DNA from: Agelas oroides
Lineage: Eukaryota > Porifera > Demospongiae > Agelasida > Agelasidae
DNA: 64,000 nt
Assembly (NCBI GenBank): GCA_949130485.1
Contig: OX422188.1
Location: 6,240,307 to 6,304,306 of the forward strand
Direction: 5' to 3'
A model generated the notes under the pieces. It saw only the letters and a list, made by a program, of their open reading frames with translations, had not been told where the DNA came from and did not search any database. A program made the translations under genes and the position numbers. This document shows, in pieces, positions 24,985 to 36,959 of the stretch (the stretch's first letter is position 1; the number at the start of each line of letters is the position of its first letter).

Positions 24985-25600
24985 GCAACCACAGTTGAAA
25001 TTTTGATCAATAGCCTTACAGCATGCACACATCAAATTAAAGTGCTTTGGTTTCTCTTTATACTTCTGCTGGTAAGAACTTCCATTTCATTTGCTGTATT
25101 TTTGTTTCAACCGCTTTTATATAAAAATGCCTTAAATGGTACAGTAGCTATTAACTTTGGAAAGCCATGTCTTGAGGTGCAATGAAGGTAGCCCAGGCAA
25201 AGTGCATATTTTTCAGTTGTTCTAAGGCTGCTCTTTTAAGCCAATAACTCCAGCAGATCTGTATTGCAATTTTTTCCTTTTGACTCGCTAATAAGTGCAA
25301 ATTTGCGTAAACCTTTTTGAGAATGCAAACTCCCCCAACCACAGTAGAAATTTGATCAGTAACCTTACAACACACATCAAATTGAAGTGCCCTTTGATTC
25401 CTCTTTCCAGTTCTGCTGGTAAGAACGTCCATTTGAAATTTTCATTACTGTCCATTAACTGTTTTTTATGTAAATGGTATGGTGGCGTTTACTTCAGAAA
25501 GCCCTATCTTGAGGTGCAATGAAGGTAATCCAGTCAATATGTGCATATTTTTCAGCTGCTCTTTAAGCCAATAATTCTAGCTTTTCTGTATTGCAAAATT
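24985..25600. repeat. Diverged tandem duplication of about 350 bp in gene A's last intron
   Basis: Two adjacent segments share caaccacagt, cacatcaaatt, ttctgctggtaagaac, cttgaggtgcaatgaaggta and gccaataa blocks in order. Their divergence shows that the duplication is old. No coding frame is kept. Confidence 0.75.
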
Positions 25601-25838
25601 TGCTTAGAACGCTATGTTATGGTTTAGCACAGTGCCAGGGATTCATAGTTATTGCAATCACATGAGTGAATTAAAGAGAGTTTAACCCGGTACACATTAC
25701 AATGGCTCTGTAGGAATCCAAGGGCTATGGTGTTCAGAGAAACCGAAGCATAACGCCACACTTGATAGATGACCCATGTTTGTAACATTAGCACCCAAGA
25801 CTTACTGGCATAAATGACAACAGCATGCAAAGCATGTA

Positions 25839-25932
25839 GCCTCGAAACTAGGCTTTCCATTCCAGATTTTGTCTCACAGCTTGGAGAAGCTGCGAGACAA
25901 AATCCAGAATGGAAAGCCTGGGTTTGAGGCTA
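25839..25932. mobile_element. Small foldback MITE with perfect 9-bp target duplication
   Basis: It begins tagcctcgaaactaggcttt and ends with inverted sequence to gtttgaggcta. Most of the element is one palindrome. CAAAGCATG precedes and follows it. It shares the TAGCCTCG terminus but has a different interior. Confidence 0.9.
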
Positions 25933-26207
25933 CAAAGCATGCAGGCTTGAATTGTTTGTTGAAATAAAAGTTAGTATAGGGAGCTTCAATGCCAAGATTG
26001 GCAAGAAAAGTATAATGTACACATGTGTACCTCTCTGTGTGTAGTGTGCAAGTCTGCCTGACCACACAAGGATAGCACAAGGGTGGGACTCCAGTAAACT
26101 TTGACCTTACATAGGAAATTGATCCAAAAGTTGGGGGTGGACGCTCTTTCATATATTATTATTTGGACATGATGTAACCCTGTATCATCATCTCTCTACT
26201 TCTGCAG

Positions 26208-26650
26208 CTGGAGCAATTATTGGCATAGCAGTTGGGAGTGCACTTGCCAGATTGTGTCTATGCATCATCTTTGTTGCTGTTCTCTGTATCTGTTGCTCAA
26301 ATTCATCCTCAAAACGTGGAACACATAGGCCACTACCTGCAGCAACCACTGCCACAGCTGCCTATCCAACTACTACAGTTGTTACTGGTGGTCAGGCCAC
26401 ATCCCTCTACCCATCCCAGCCTCCACCCCAGCCTGGTGCCTACCCTGCTCAACTCACTGCCTACCCTGCAAAGGGCCAGGAACCACCTCCTCCCTACCCT
26501 GGACAGCCAATTGAAATGCAACCCACTGCACCCCAACCTGGATATCTCGAACAACCTGCACCTTACCCCACAAAAGCTCCTACCCCTTATCCCATTGATC
26601 CTAATCAGCCTGCTCCTTATCCTGGCCAACCTGCCCCTTACCCTGACTAG
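26208..26650 (+). CDS. Gene A, transmembrane helix and PYPGQ-rich tail, last exon
   Basis: Acceptor cttctgcag. From phase 1 it reads TGAIIGIAVGSALARLCLCI, then IFVAVLCICC, one membrane-spanning helix, then SNSSSKRGTHRP as a basic stop-transfer segment. The tail is rich in Pro, Tyr and Gln: QPPPQPGAYPAQ, then QEPPPPYPGQP, then repeats of APYPGQP. The PPPPY fits the PPxY ligand class for WW domains (family knowledge, not shown here). It stops at TAG 26648-26650, but the same repeat continues open for 40 further codons. The start of this gene's last exon matches the layout of gene B at 61722. Confidence 0.85.
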
Positions 26651-26773
26651 CTGGCTCCTTACCCTGGCCAGCCTGCTCCTTATCCTGGCCAGCCGGCTCC
26701 TTACCCTGGCCAGCTGGCTCCTTACCCTGGCCAGCTGGCTCCATACTCTGACCAGCCAGTTCCCTATTCTTAG
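26651..26773 (+). pseudogene. In-frame continuation of the gene A tail beyond its TAG
   Basis: The 40 codons after the TAG read LAPYPGQPAPYPGQPAPYPG and on to PVPYS, then TAG at 26771-26773, in the same frame and repeat. Comparison with neighbouring units shows GGC CAG turned into GAC TAG. This looks like a recent nonsense change that shortened the tail. Readthrough, strain polymorphism or an assembly error are alternatives. Confidence 0.75.
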
Positions 26774-27800
26774 ACTTGCCAACCAACTTCAGTGGTTCCT
26801 TCACAAAACATAACCTATGTTTTTGGATTGGATGTATAGCTAGTATAGTAGTAGTAGCACAGAGTTATTGCGTTCATATGCATGCATCTGAAGTAGAATT
26901 TAGGCCTTTAGTCACATTTCAGCAAAACAAGTTTTTTGAATGAGAACAAAAAATGTGAAGTTTCCATTTTTACTTGATGTGTTCATATATTTTAGACTCC
27001 TAGTCTTAGAGTACATGTAGCTACCATTATTGTCACCATGAATATATACAGTGCTCCAGAGCAATTTCATATACAAGATTTTCAGTTATCAAGAAAGTAA
27101 AGAGTGGTTCCAGTGTACGGGCCATTTGTCCCTTGTAGAGAGGTCGTCCTCTTCTCAGAAGTTTTCCTTTAAACCTATTGCACACTGCAAAAATCACTTA
27201 GTTAAAACAACCTGTGAGTGGTTACTCCAGTTTCAGGGTTCACTGAACTCTTGCTATTAGGAGAATTCACAAACATATCACCATCCACTGTTCCCTAACA
27301 ATTCCGTCACGCTTCATTAGCAAGCAAAGATCTACCACAGACACTTGTCAGTGGTAGCTTGATGGAATTGTGAGGGATGATGCATAGTTATTGAACCTGA
27401 TAGCTAATAGCCTTGCAGCAGATGGACCATAACAAGTGGTATGCATGTGCATTAGCTAGCAGACAACTGTCTGTGCTAGCTCTTGGCTTCTTAATAAAGC
27501 TTGAAGGAATTGTAGAGAGGATGGTGGAATGGTGGTTAGAGTGTGTAAATTCTCTTTCTCTTCACAGCATATAGTCACGAGTTCATGAACCTTGAAACTG
27601 GAGTAACCAGTCTGTGAGGTTACTTTAACCAAGTAGTTTTTTCAGTGTGGAAAAAGCCATTAAAGACAAATAAAAAAACTTTAGATGGTTTTTTCAATTG
27701 CAAGATGGCAAGAGCAATACTAGTACTTGCATTAAAAGTGTAGAATGATGCAATTATGACATAGTTATACATGCGTACAGTAACAAAATAAACACTCGAT
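26774..27800. other. 3' flank of gene A, no gene recognised
   Basis: Probably contains the 3' untranslated region. AATAAA occurs at about 27669 and 27786, which are distant from the stop; no nearer canonical signal was noted. No exon is supported. Confidence 0.4.
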
Positions 27801-27802
27801 TG

Positions 27803-28027
27803 TCATTTGTAGCTATAGGTAGCGAACCGAAATTTTCCGTTTGCGAGTACAGTGAAATAGGATACGGAGGTATCCGTTATGGGCATTCGGTATACTTCCG
27901 GTAGGCGTGGTAATGTGCGGGCGGGCCTGTTGAACATGATGAGGTCGTACCTCTCCTTTAATTGCTGTACCATGGCGAGAAAGCCTGGCACGATGAGCAA
28001 CAGTGCTAATATAATGACCGGTGTCAT
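27803..28027 (-). CDS. Possible small membrane protein, 74 codons, unknown
   Basis: From the first ATG after an in-frame TAA, it reads MTPVIILALLLIVPGFLAMV (one hydrophobic helix), then QQLKERYDLIMFNRPARTLP, then a polar end finishing in FRFATYSYK. The composition looks protein-like: N-terminal anchor, charged middle, tyrosine-rich end. I do not recognise the family. There is no neighbour on the same strand and no visible poly(A) signal. It could be chance. Confidence 0.3.
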   Translation of the reverse strand: MTPVIILALLLIVPGFLAMVQQLKERYDLIMFNRPARTLPRLPEVYRMPITDTSVSYFTVLANGKFRFATYSYK

Positions 28028-28091
28028 AGGGAATTCGGCTTCCCCGGTTTATGGCACCCCCACGCAAAATACTCTTGGAACCCCCGAGTAA

Positions 28092-28570
28092 AATACGCTG
28101 GCACCCTGCGGTGCACCCCTTCGGGAATTAGGCATCCCCCGACGGTACAGCTCAACGAATCGTATTGCTGACCTTATCAGAAGGTGTCAGTCATGGTTAA
28201 CTTGCGTGACTATTCAGTGAAGAGCGTGTGGTGCGCTACTAGTCACATTTACCGAGAATCAGACTCAAAAACACTGAGGGGGTTCCAAAATCCCTAGGGG
28301 ATTTGACTCGGGGGTGCTGAATCCCCTCGACACCGGTCTTTGAATCCAGCGACGGTGGCGCACAATCTTACGAAAGCGGTTGACAAGCATCGGCATTATG
28401 CACAAAACTATTGGTTGGTGTAGTTTCACTGTCCGTTTTCGGAGGTAATTTTGTATTGGCTAGCTAAGGCGTGGGCTAAGGTAAGTCTGGGGCTCATCAG
28501 TGTCTGAGAGGTGTCCGCTGCTCGGAGGTACGAAAATGCTATGGTCGGGGGCACGTGATCTGGCCGCTGT
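28092..28570. other. Stretch without a recognised gene
   Basis: Short imperfect inverted segments (ccctaggggatttgactcgg near 28292) but no clear element or exon. Confidence 0.35.
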
Positions 28571-28587
28571 AGAGCTAGAGAGAGGTT

Positions 28588-29037
28588 CAGGTTGGAAGCT
28601 GGTAATTAGTGGTACGCGCGAGGTAGCAATTATTGCTACGTGAATGACGTAATCATACGGGCTGCCATAGAGGCCCATAGTGAAAGGTGAAATCGATTTA
28701 CACAAACAGCTTTCGTTTGTTTGGGACGAAACCTGCTCAGTGGATACTGCCAGGTGAGCTCTAGATCGACAGCTATGGCATTTTATGGCGCGCAATATTT
28801 TCCACGGGGATTCCCAAGGAAACACTCAAATACTTCGCGTATCAGGAAGAGCTATAGCGGTCGATCTAGAGCTCACCTGGCAGCATCTACTGAGTGAGTT
28901 TCGTCCCAAACAAACGAGAGCTGTTTGTGTAAATCGATTTCACCTTTCACTATGGGCCTCTATGGCAGCCCGTATGATTACGTCATTCATGTAGCACCTC
29001 GCGCATACCACTAATTACCAGCTTCCAACCTCCTCTG
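28588..29037. mobile_element. 450-bp palindromic MITE with 9-bp target duplication
   Basis: Long arms mirror each other from caggttggaagctggtaatt through ggcccatagtgaaaggtgaa and ccaggtgagctctagatcga. The centre carries gcgcaatattttccacgggg. AGAGAGGTT flanks both ends (28579-28587 and 29038-29046). Relatives lie at 48131-48360 (left half only) and 57932-58344. Confidence 0.9.
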
Positions 29038-29059
29038 AGAGAGGTTTTACTGTACATGC

Positions 29060-29131
29060 ATAGTCTCGTGCACGTGCCCCGCCCGTGCGCGCTTTCCCGG
29101 CGAGAAACGGGTGGGGTCTGGGGACGAGACT
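29060..29131. mobile_element. Small TAGTCTCG foldback MITE
   Basis: It starts tagtctcgtgcacgtgcccc and ends ggggtctggggacgagacta, inverted. The flanks gtacatgca and ggacatgta agree at 7 of 9 positions, a worn target duplication. Confidence 0.7.
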
Positions 29132-29888
29132 AGGACATGTATTCCCTCAGTAGTTCCGCAAGCGGCCGAATTTACGTACATTTTATTTACACAGGAAATG
29201 AAAGCACATACAGTGCAAAACCCTCGGCGTTTGATGCGTGTTTTGGTTCATTGAGTGAAATGAAAATGTTCAACTTTAAGTGCTATAACTGGCAATAACC
29301 CTGTCATTATGCTCTTATGTAATGTTATTATGCTGACATGGGAAAGCATAGCTATGCCAGTATAACGTCCCAAGGTGTATAGCGCGGTGTGAGGATTACA
29401 TAAATAAACATCCTCCACGTTATTTATAACTGGGTTAACTAGCTAGCTAGCTAGCTTAAAGCTAGAACCTGAGCAAATGTGCGAGCAGCAGGAATGCAAT
29501 ATGCATAGGACGCACGCGCGCGCGTGCATAAACATGTATGTATCACGTGTGCCAGCATAGTGCCAGGTCAGCAGATACACACCGATGAAAGCCAAGAAGC
29601 TTTCGAGGATAGTGGCTATTTTAGTAAGATCAGTGACAAGTCAGCTGTGTTATAGGAGCTATCGCTATCCCTACACACTAGTCTGTCTCTCTTGTCCATC
29701 GAGAGCTCGTCATCATCGTCAAGAAGCCAGGAAGGCAGTGGTGGTCAGAAAATCACGCCAGAACTTTTGAACGAAGCGTTTTCAGCGAAAGCCACACGAC
29801 TAAAATCTTGAAAACGCCATAAACAACCCTATGACACCACACTTGAGACGTATAAACGAGGTATGTAGCTGCTAGCGTGGTAACAGAC
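29132..29888. other. Stretch without a recognised gene
   Basis: A 61-codon frame at 29585 opens with MKAKKLSRIVAILVRSVTSQ, but no family or splice support is seen. No repeat family recognised. Confidence 0.35.
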
Positions 29889-29897
29889 AGACACACA

Positions 29898-29996
29898 TAG
29901 CCTCGTTCCCAGGCCCCGCCCAGCTTTCCGTCGCTTGCAGTATGGTAAGCGTACTGCAAGCGACGGAAAGCTGGGCGGGGCCTGGGAACGAGGCTA
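29898..29996. mobile_element. Perfect 99-bp palindromic MITE with 9-bp target duplication
   Basis: tagcctcgttcccaggcccc runs to a central gtaagc and is then mirrored to cgaggcta with no mismatch found by eye. AGACACACA lies on both sides (29889-29897 and 29997-30005). The perfection suggests a recent insertion. Confidence 0.9.
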
Positions 29997-30639
29997 AGAC
30001 ACACACACAAAACGACTACGGTAACCCTACGGCGCATGCGCGCCCACGGCCCGCCAGTACTACCGGCAAGCAACGTAATAGTGACAAGAGCTCCCCAACA
30101 AGGACTGGACCGAGCACGGGAAACCGAGTACAGGCGAGAACAAGGCTACCTTACTAAGCAGCCAGACCGCAGTTAACAGAACTTCTTCAACAAGCGTGTA
30201 ATCAAGCGATTAAGTTCCACAGCAGCAGCAACAACGGCACACAGCGGATGCAAAGCACCCAGCCGGATACTTCAAGCCACTCCCCCAGAGTCAGTGACTC
30301 TGTATGTGAGCAAACCATTGTTAAAAAATGGTGTTATTAGCTATTGTAGGAAAGGGAGAAAACTGTATACTGTACATGTATATTGTATTGCAGTAGCTAG
30401 CTATGCCATCAGCCCCCAGTACTGACCAGGGAAGCTCAAACCCGTCGGGTAAAGGGCAGCACGCCCCGACAATTCCCCCCCCCCCCCCCCCTCCCCCCCA
30501 CATGCTTCGCAGCATTCTTCACACCATTCGCCGTGCAGCCACACAACCTCCTGCCGGACTGAGCATCTCAGACCATAATCAGCTGCATGCACTCCCAACT
30601 CACAAATCCATACAGCCTAAATAGCTAAACGCTGCAAAA

Positions 30640-33600
30640 CCTTCACGCACCAGCCACATAGCCTCATCCCAGATTTTGGCCACCCCCACATAGCAGCATA
30701 CCCCAGGAATCCCACTTGACAGCCACACTGCTTCATACCTGACTCGACTTGCCACCTGCCAATCACATACTTCATACCCAATTCTAATTGCCAGCCCATG
30801 TAGCCAAGAACTCCTACAGCCAGCCACATAACTCACACATGATTCTACTCACCAGCCCACATAATTAAATGCCTCACAACTTTCACCCACCAATCACGTA
30901 CATGTACAGCATGTGCAAACACTGGGCACATAGCTTCACGCCTGGTTCCTGGCCATCCTCATACAGAAGAATACCTCAAGAATTCCATTTGCTAGCCACA
31001 TAGGTTCATACCGGATGCTGCTTGCCAGCCCACATACCTGAATGCCTCATGTACGCTACTCGCCAGGCACATAGGAGCATACCTGATCTAAAGGGCCAGC
31101 CTTCATAGCCAAACACCTCAGGTAATTCATTTGCCTCCCACATAGCTCCACAGCTGACTGACTCACAGCCCACATAGTTAAATGCCTCAGGAGTCCCACT
31201 TGCCAGCCACATAGCTTTGTACCCGATTCTACTTGCCAGCCCCCACATTGCTGAATGCCTCAGGAATTCCACCCGCCAACCACATAGCTCATACCCAATT
31301 CTACTTGCCAGCTCATATGTAGCCAAACACCTCAGGAATTCCATGGGCAAGCCACATAACTTATACTGTCGCCAGCCCACATAATCAAATGCCTCATGAA
31401 CTTCACCCACCAGTCACATACAATGCATGCACGGGTCACATAGCTTCACGCCCGACTCATTGCCAGGCCCATATAGGAGCATACCTCAGGAATCCCACTA
31501 GCCAACCACGTAGCTTCATACGTGATCTTACTCGCCAGCCCACATAGCTGAATGCCTCACGAATGCCACTTGCCAACCACATAGCATCATACCCGATCAA
31601 AATTGCTAGCCCACATGCATAGCTGAATGCTGCATGAATGCCACTCACCAACCACATAGCACCATGCTTGATCGGAATTGCCAGCTCACATGCATAGCTG
31701 AATCCTGCACGAATGCCACTCACCAACCACATAGCATCATACCCGATCTAAATTGCCAGCCCACATGCATAGCTGAATGCTGCATGAATGCCACTCACCA
31801 ACCACATAGCACCATGCTTGATCGAAATTGCCAGCTCACATGCATAGCTGAATGCCGCACAAATGCCACTCACCAACCACATAGCATGAATGCCACTTGA
31901 CAGCCGCATAACATCATCTTAATTGCCAGTCCACATAGCTTCATGATTGACTCACAACGCAAAGAGTCAGAGGCTGCAGAAATCCCACTTGCGAGCCATT
32001 CATGTAGCTTATACCTGATCACACTGGCCAGCCCACAGCTGAATGTGCATCTCATGAATGTCACTCACCAAGATTAGGTTGCCAGCCCACATAGGTAGCT
32101 GAATTCCCCAGGAACTCAATTTGCCGCATAGCGTCATATCGGATTGACTGGCCAGCCATGTGGTCAAAAACCCCACTAGCCAGCTACATAGCTTCATACC
32201 TGGCTGATTCTACTTGCCAGCCTACCTGGCTGAATGCCTCCTCAATGTCACCCGCCAGTGTCATGGCTTCATACCAGAGTCAATGTACCAACACACATAG
32301 CTGAACACTCCTCTTACTAACCACATTGATATAGCTTTGTACCTGATCTAGATGCCAGCCCACATAGTAAAAATGCCTCAAGAATCCACACTAGCCAGCC
32401 ACATAGTCTCACACCCGATCCTACTCAACTGCCAGCCTACCATAGCCAATTACCTCAGGAATCCCACTAGCCTGCCAATAATTTCACACCCGATTCTACT
32501 CAAGTGCCAGCCTACCATATAGCAAAATACCTCAGGAATCCCTCACACCTGAGTCTACTCAATTGCCAGCCTACCATACCCAAATGCCTCAGGAATTCCA
32601 CTTGCCAGCCACATAGCTTTGTACATGCTAGCCCACATAGCAGGATGCCTCACATGTGGTTAACTCACCATCCTCACAACATTATATCTGACTCAAATCA
32701 CCAGCTCACATACCTGAATGCCTCAGGAATCATCCTCACCAGCCACACAGCTTCATTCTGAGTTATCTGCCAGTTGCATAGTGGAGTACTTCATTAGTTC
32801 ACTCGCCAATCACACAGCTTCACACCGGATTTCAAGAGACAGCCCACATAGTGGAGTGCCTCATTAGTTCGCTCGCCACCCACACAGCTTCACACCGGAT
32901 TTCAAGAGACAGCCCACATAGTGGAGTGCCTCATTAGTTCACTTGCCACCCACACAGCTTCACACCGGATTTCAAGAGACAGCCCACATAGTGGAGTGCC
33001 TCATTAGTTCACTTGCCACCCACACAGCTTCACACCGGATTTCAAGAGACAGCCCACATAGTGGAGTGCCTCATTAGTTCACTCACCAACCACACAGCTT
33101 CACACCGGACTTCAAGAGACAGCCCACATAGTGGAGTGCCTCATTAGTTCACTTGCCACCCACACAGCTTCACACCGGATTTCAAGAGACAGCCCACATA
33201 GTGGAGTGCCTCATTAGGTCACTCGCCACCCACACAGCTTCACACCGGATTTCAAGAGACAGCCCACATAGTGGAGTGCCTCATTAGTTCACTCGCCACC
33301 CACACAGCTTCACACCGGATTTCAAGAGACAGCCCACATAGTGGAGTGCCTCATTAGTTCACTTGCCACCCACACAGCTTCACACCGGATTTCAAGAGAC
33401 AGCCCACATAGTGGAGTGCCTCATTAGGTCACTCGCCACCCACACAGCTTCACACCGGATTTCAAGGGACAGCCCACATAGCCATAAATTTCCACATAGC
33501 TTCATACCTGATTGTACTTGCTGGCCCATGTAGCCAAATGCCTCAGAATTCCCTCCGCATGCCAGCCACATAGCTCACTTCCCCTAGCCAACCAACATAG
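30640..33600. repeat. Degenerate satellite field, gccacatagcttcatacc type
   Basis: Diverged copies built on ccagccacatagcttcatac, ccgattctacttgccagccc and acatagctgaatgcctcagg recur for about 3 kb. A better-kept sub-array at about 31550-31890 has a period of about 85 bp (aaccacatagcatcatacccg and so on). The field includes the regular 70-bp array at 32772-33478. The open frames inside are repeat artefacts. Confidence 0.85.
32772..33478. repeat. 70-bp satellite array, about 10 near-identical units
   Basis: The unit runs cacatagtggagtgcctcat, tagttcactcgccacccaca, cagcttcacaccggatttca, agagacagcc. Variation is limited to a few positions (cgctcg/cacttg/cactca). It arose from one degenerate unit of the surrounding field and must have amplified recently. 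Confidence 0.95.
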
Positions 33601-35140
33601 GCATCCAGACTCATCTTGCCACCGTTGTTAGTCCACCTGACCTAACCATGCCCATGCCTCATAATACAGCTTGAGCCACGTGGCGTTCAGCGGCGAAAAC
33701 ATTAGCTGCTTCCATTCTCATGTATAACAGATAGCCGTACCTCCTTAGTTATCCAGGTTGCGAGCGGCATGCCTCGTGCCACCTGCTAACCTACATACAT
33801 GCAGGTAGGGGCATGCCCATTGCTATTTGCTAACCAGGAGCTAGGTAACCACACACCTCCTGCTATGTTATGTGCAACCTGCCAACCCCCATAGTTAGGC
33901 ACTGCCATTGCTGGTGTCATAGTAGGAGTGATGTGTGATAAGCAAAAAAGGCGCAAACACCTTGGGAAGGGTAGCTACCCCCCACAGCATCCCCTGACAG
34001 GCACACCACAAATGCAGCTTCACACAAACTGAAGCAAGTGGTATACGTAGCCTTACTACCATGCTTTTAACAACAATTAACTACCTTGTTCATACTTGCT
34101 GTCTCAACCAGCATTTAGCACAGTCAAGCCTACCACTAAGCCTAGAAAGCCAATCTCTGAAAACGACGATTTCTGGAACCCATTCAGAGGACTGGACAGA
34201 CGATATACATTGTAGAATTGTTACATTGACGCCATAAGGTATATCAGTAGACAACCAGATAGTCCCGTCCATCCAGGTTAAGATCCTAGCTGGAGAAGGA
34301 GTCTCCTGGTTTGTAGCCACACCCACTGTTGCCCCACTCAGTCACGGCAACATTAGCATGCCTTGCCATGAGGGAACATCACCCGGGCCATTCTCCCCTT
34401 TGGTAGATAGAAGTCCTTGCGATTGTTCATGACTGCTCAGATGCTCACTAGCATTAGTTGGCACTGACCTACATCACCATTCTAGATGGCCACTCTAATG
34501 ATAAGACGTATCACTTTCCCCAGGCTGATATATTTATATTATGGGACCAGTCTGGGAGAATCCAGTGTTCCGCCCACACTGGTCGGCAGTGGTAATGCCT
34601 GACCAGTTCTTTGCTACCCTGACCAGTACTTACCTTCACCGACCAGCACTAGCGCTACACAGCTAGCAGCTTTGCACTACCGTTGAGTACGATGTGCATT
34701 ATATAGAGTAAGCCAGCGAGGCATATTTTTCGCACGTGCGCATGCCTGAAAGCGCCTCGTATGTGAATCTGATTCAGGCGGATGATGTCCATCTTGAACT
34801 ACTTCTCAAGAACCACCACGGCTGGTGACCACCTCTCAGAAAATGCTGGGCGGAACACTGAGAATCATCACTTATCCTACCAGATACCAGTATATATCGA
34901 CAAGACGTTGGGACCATCCAACCTCTAGAATTTGAGTTTGGGGGAGAATCACTGCCACAGTTGACCACAAAAGAGTAAACGGGGAAATCCTACTCATAAT
35001 ACGGTGGCAGTGATTAGTTACTTATACTGGGGGGATCCCCCAAACTCATTAGTGATAGATAGCAAGTCATCTAGCTAAATGTAAGAATACCTCCTGTCCG
35101 TTGGGACAGTGACAATGCTAAGTATTTTGTGTCCATCTGA
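33601..35140. other. Stretch without a recognised gene
   Basis: No exon is supported. The minus-strand frames at 34090-34326 and 34774-34968 share no certain similarity. An imperfect accagt/actggtc repeat occurs at 34550-34660. Confidence 0.4.
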
Positions 35141-35142
35141 GG

Positions 35143-35345
35143 GCACAGTGATCTGCTGAGGGAGACAGCGTCTCCTTACTCATGCCTTACAGTCTGACCA
35201 CAGCATTGGTTTGCTGAGGGAGACAGCGTCTCCATACTCATGCCTTACAGTCTGACCACAGCATTGGTTTGCTGAGGGAGACAGCGTCTCCTTACTCATG
35301 CCTTACAGTCTGACCACAGCATTGGTCTGCTGAGGGAGACAGCGT
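35143..35345. repeat. 58-bp tandem repeat
   Basis: The unit is ctgctgagggagacagcgtc, tccttactcatgccttacag, tctgaccacagcattggt, about three and a half copies. Degenerate parts continue to about 35520 (ctgctgagggagacagcatc). Confidence 0.85.
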
Positions 35346-35520
35346 CTCCTTGCAGTTGCACGTTTAGCATACAAGACAGCACCTCCTTACTGTTGCAAGT
35401 TGAGCATGCTGCACAGTCATGCATAGCCGTACGACCACTGTACTGGTCTGCTGAGGGAGACAGCATCCCACTACTGTTACCAGCTCTGCTCAGTTCAGGT
35501 CGACCAGTACGGTGGTCTGC

Positions 35521-36108
35521 TCCTCTCAGGCTTGGATTTGCTGGGGCGGGGCTGAGCAATGCTCCGCCCCTTAGTGCTTGCCCTTGTGTCGACCCCCAAA
35601 CATATTCAAGGTGTTAATAAGTACAAGGGACACATCCGGTCAGCACGGATTGAGCGACCTAAATAAGCGCTATTTTCAACTCGAATTTTCTTGAGAACCG
35701 TGTGGGCCACAGCAAAGCGGTTTGTGCTAGACGGTAGCTGAAAGCATTGTCTTTCGAACAAATCTTGTTATAAACATGCAGAGTGAAGTGCTGGGTTTTA
35801 ACAACGGGAAATATCAGACTCCTCCAAATCGCGAGGCAGCGATGTGGTCACAGAAACTACTGCAGACACCCAGTCACAGCAGGTATGGACTGTTTGTGCC
35901 CACATATGTTTAGTACATGGGTGGAAGGCTTCACAAGTCTGATTTGGTCTGTGTCTCTAGTTTAGTTAGGTAGCTAGAGACGGTGAAATTTTGATAAAAT
36001 TTCAATGTTTATTGTATACAGCTTGAATGGTACTGACTGCTGTTGTATGGGGATAAAATACAGTCTAGTAATTCATCAATTTCTGGATCATCCACCTCCA
36101 GATACTGT
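35521..36108. other. Stretch without a recognised gene
   Basis: Nothing supported beyond short open frames. Confidence 0.4.
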
Positions 36109-36397
36109 CAAGGGGTAGTCAATCATAAAATTATGTTGCCTGAGAAGCATTTGCGACCAGGATCAAGATTTTTGATCGGCGAAAATGCGCTTGAATGCTT
36201 GATTGTTCCCTTCCGAAGCGCTTCATTACTGTGGCTCAAAGGCCAAATTGGCAGCCGTGTGTTCTTGGTATCATTGATTCGTTGATTTTGCAGTTCGTTT
36301 AATCCATTAATCAGCTCTTAAAAAGACAATCACTTCATCCCATTTTGATCCCGGTTGCAAACGCTACAACAGGGGAAATACAAGTGACTACCCCTTC
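36109..36397. mobile_element. Second copy of the caaggggtagtca hairpin MITE
   Basis: Ends caaggggtagtc and gactacccctt(g) are inverted, and gcatttgcgaccaggatcaa is mirrored by ttgatcccggttgcaaacgc. It matches the MITE at 2371-2670. Confidence 0.8.
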
Positions 36398-36558
36398 ACT
36401 GTATCTCATTCTCCTCACCTTCACGTTCTGAACTCACCTCCTAAGGTGTTGTGTATATTCACAATTTGAGTTTATCTATTTAGCTAACCTCATAATCAGG
36501 CTCTTCCCACTGAAAAGGGAGAGAGCCTGGTATCTTTATCACATGCATGATGGTAGAC

Positions 36559-36949
36559 TAGTCTTGCAAGCCCGACCCACATCCGCAAGAGAAGGGAAGG
36601 GTCTGGTGAGCTGCATATACAAACCGTGTCCCGCCGCACTGTACAGTGCGGTACAATCACGTTGCAGTATTTTGTCACATGACACATTACATCACTGTTT
36701 GAGTAGCAATAGCAGTCTTGAAAATGGCGAAAGAGGGCTAGGACATCTTTTCCGCTACTGTAGGAACTGTAAAAACACTTCTCAGGGAGCGTGCTTACTC
36801 CGCAACAGGTAATTCAAGAGTGCATTATTTGAAATTTGAAATCTGATTACGTCATCCAACTAATTGCATTCCGGTGGGACACTGCTTGTATACGCAGTTC
36901 ACCAGACCCTTCCCTTCTCTTGCAGAAGTAGGTCGGGCTTGCGAGACTA
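36559..36949. mobile_element. 391-bp MITE, TAGTCTYGC ends, perfect 9-bp target duplication
   Basis: ATGGTAGAC flanks it (36550-36558 and 36950-36958). The inverted arms of about 85 bp start tagtcttgcaagcccgaccc and run through gagaagggaagggtctggtg. There is no coding capacity. The termini tie it to the TAGYCTCG group. Confidence 0.95.
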
Positions 36950-36959
36950 ATGGTAGACA

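Noticed and set aside
26333..26804. Minus-strand ORFs of 149 and 67 codons opposite the gene A tail
   Set aside because: They are the antisense of the repetitive tail exon on the + strand, which has supported splice sites and a membrane helix.
34090..34968. Two minus-strand frames that looked like a duplicated gene
   Set aside because: On closer reading they share no certain similarity with each other and match no family.
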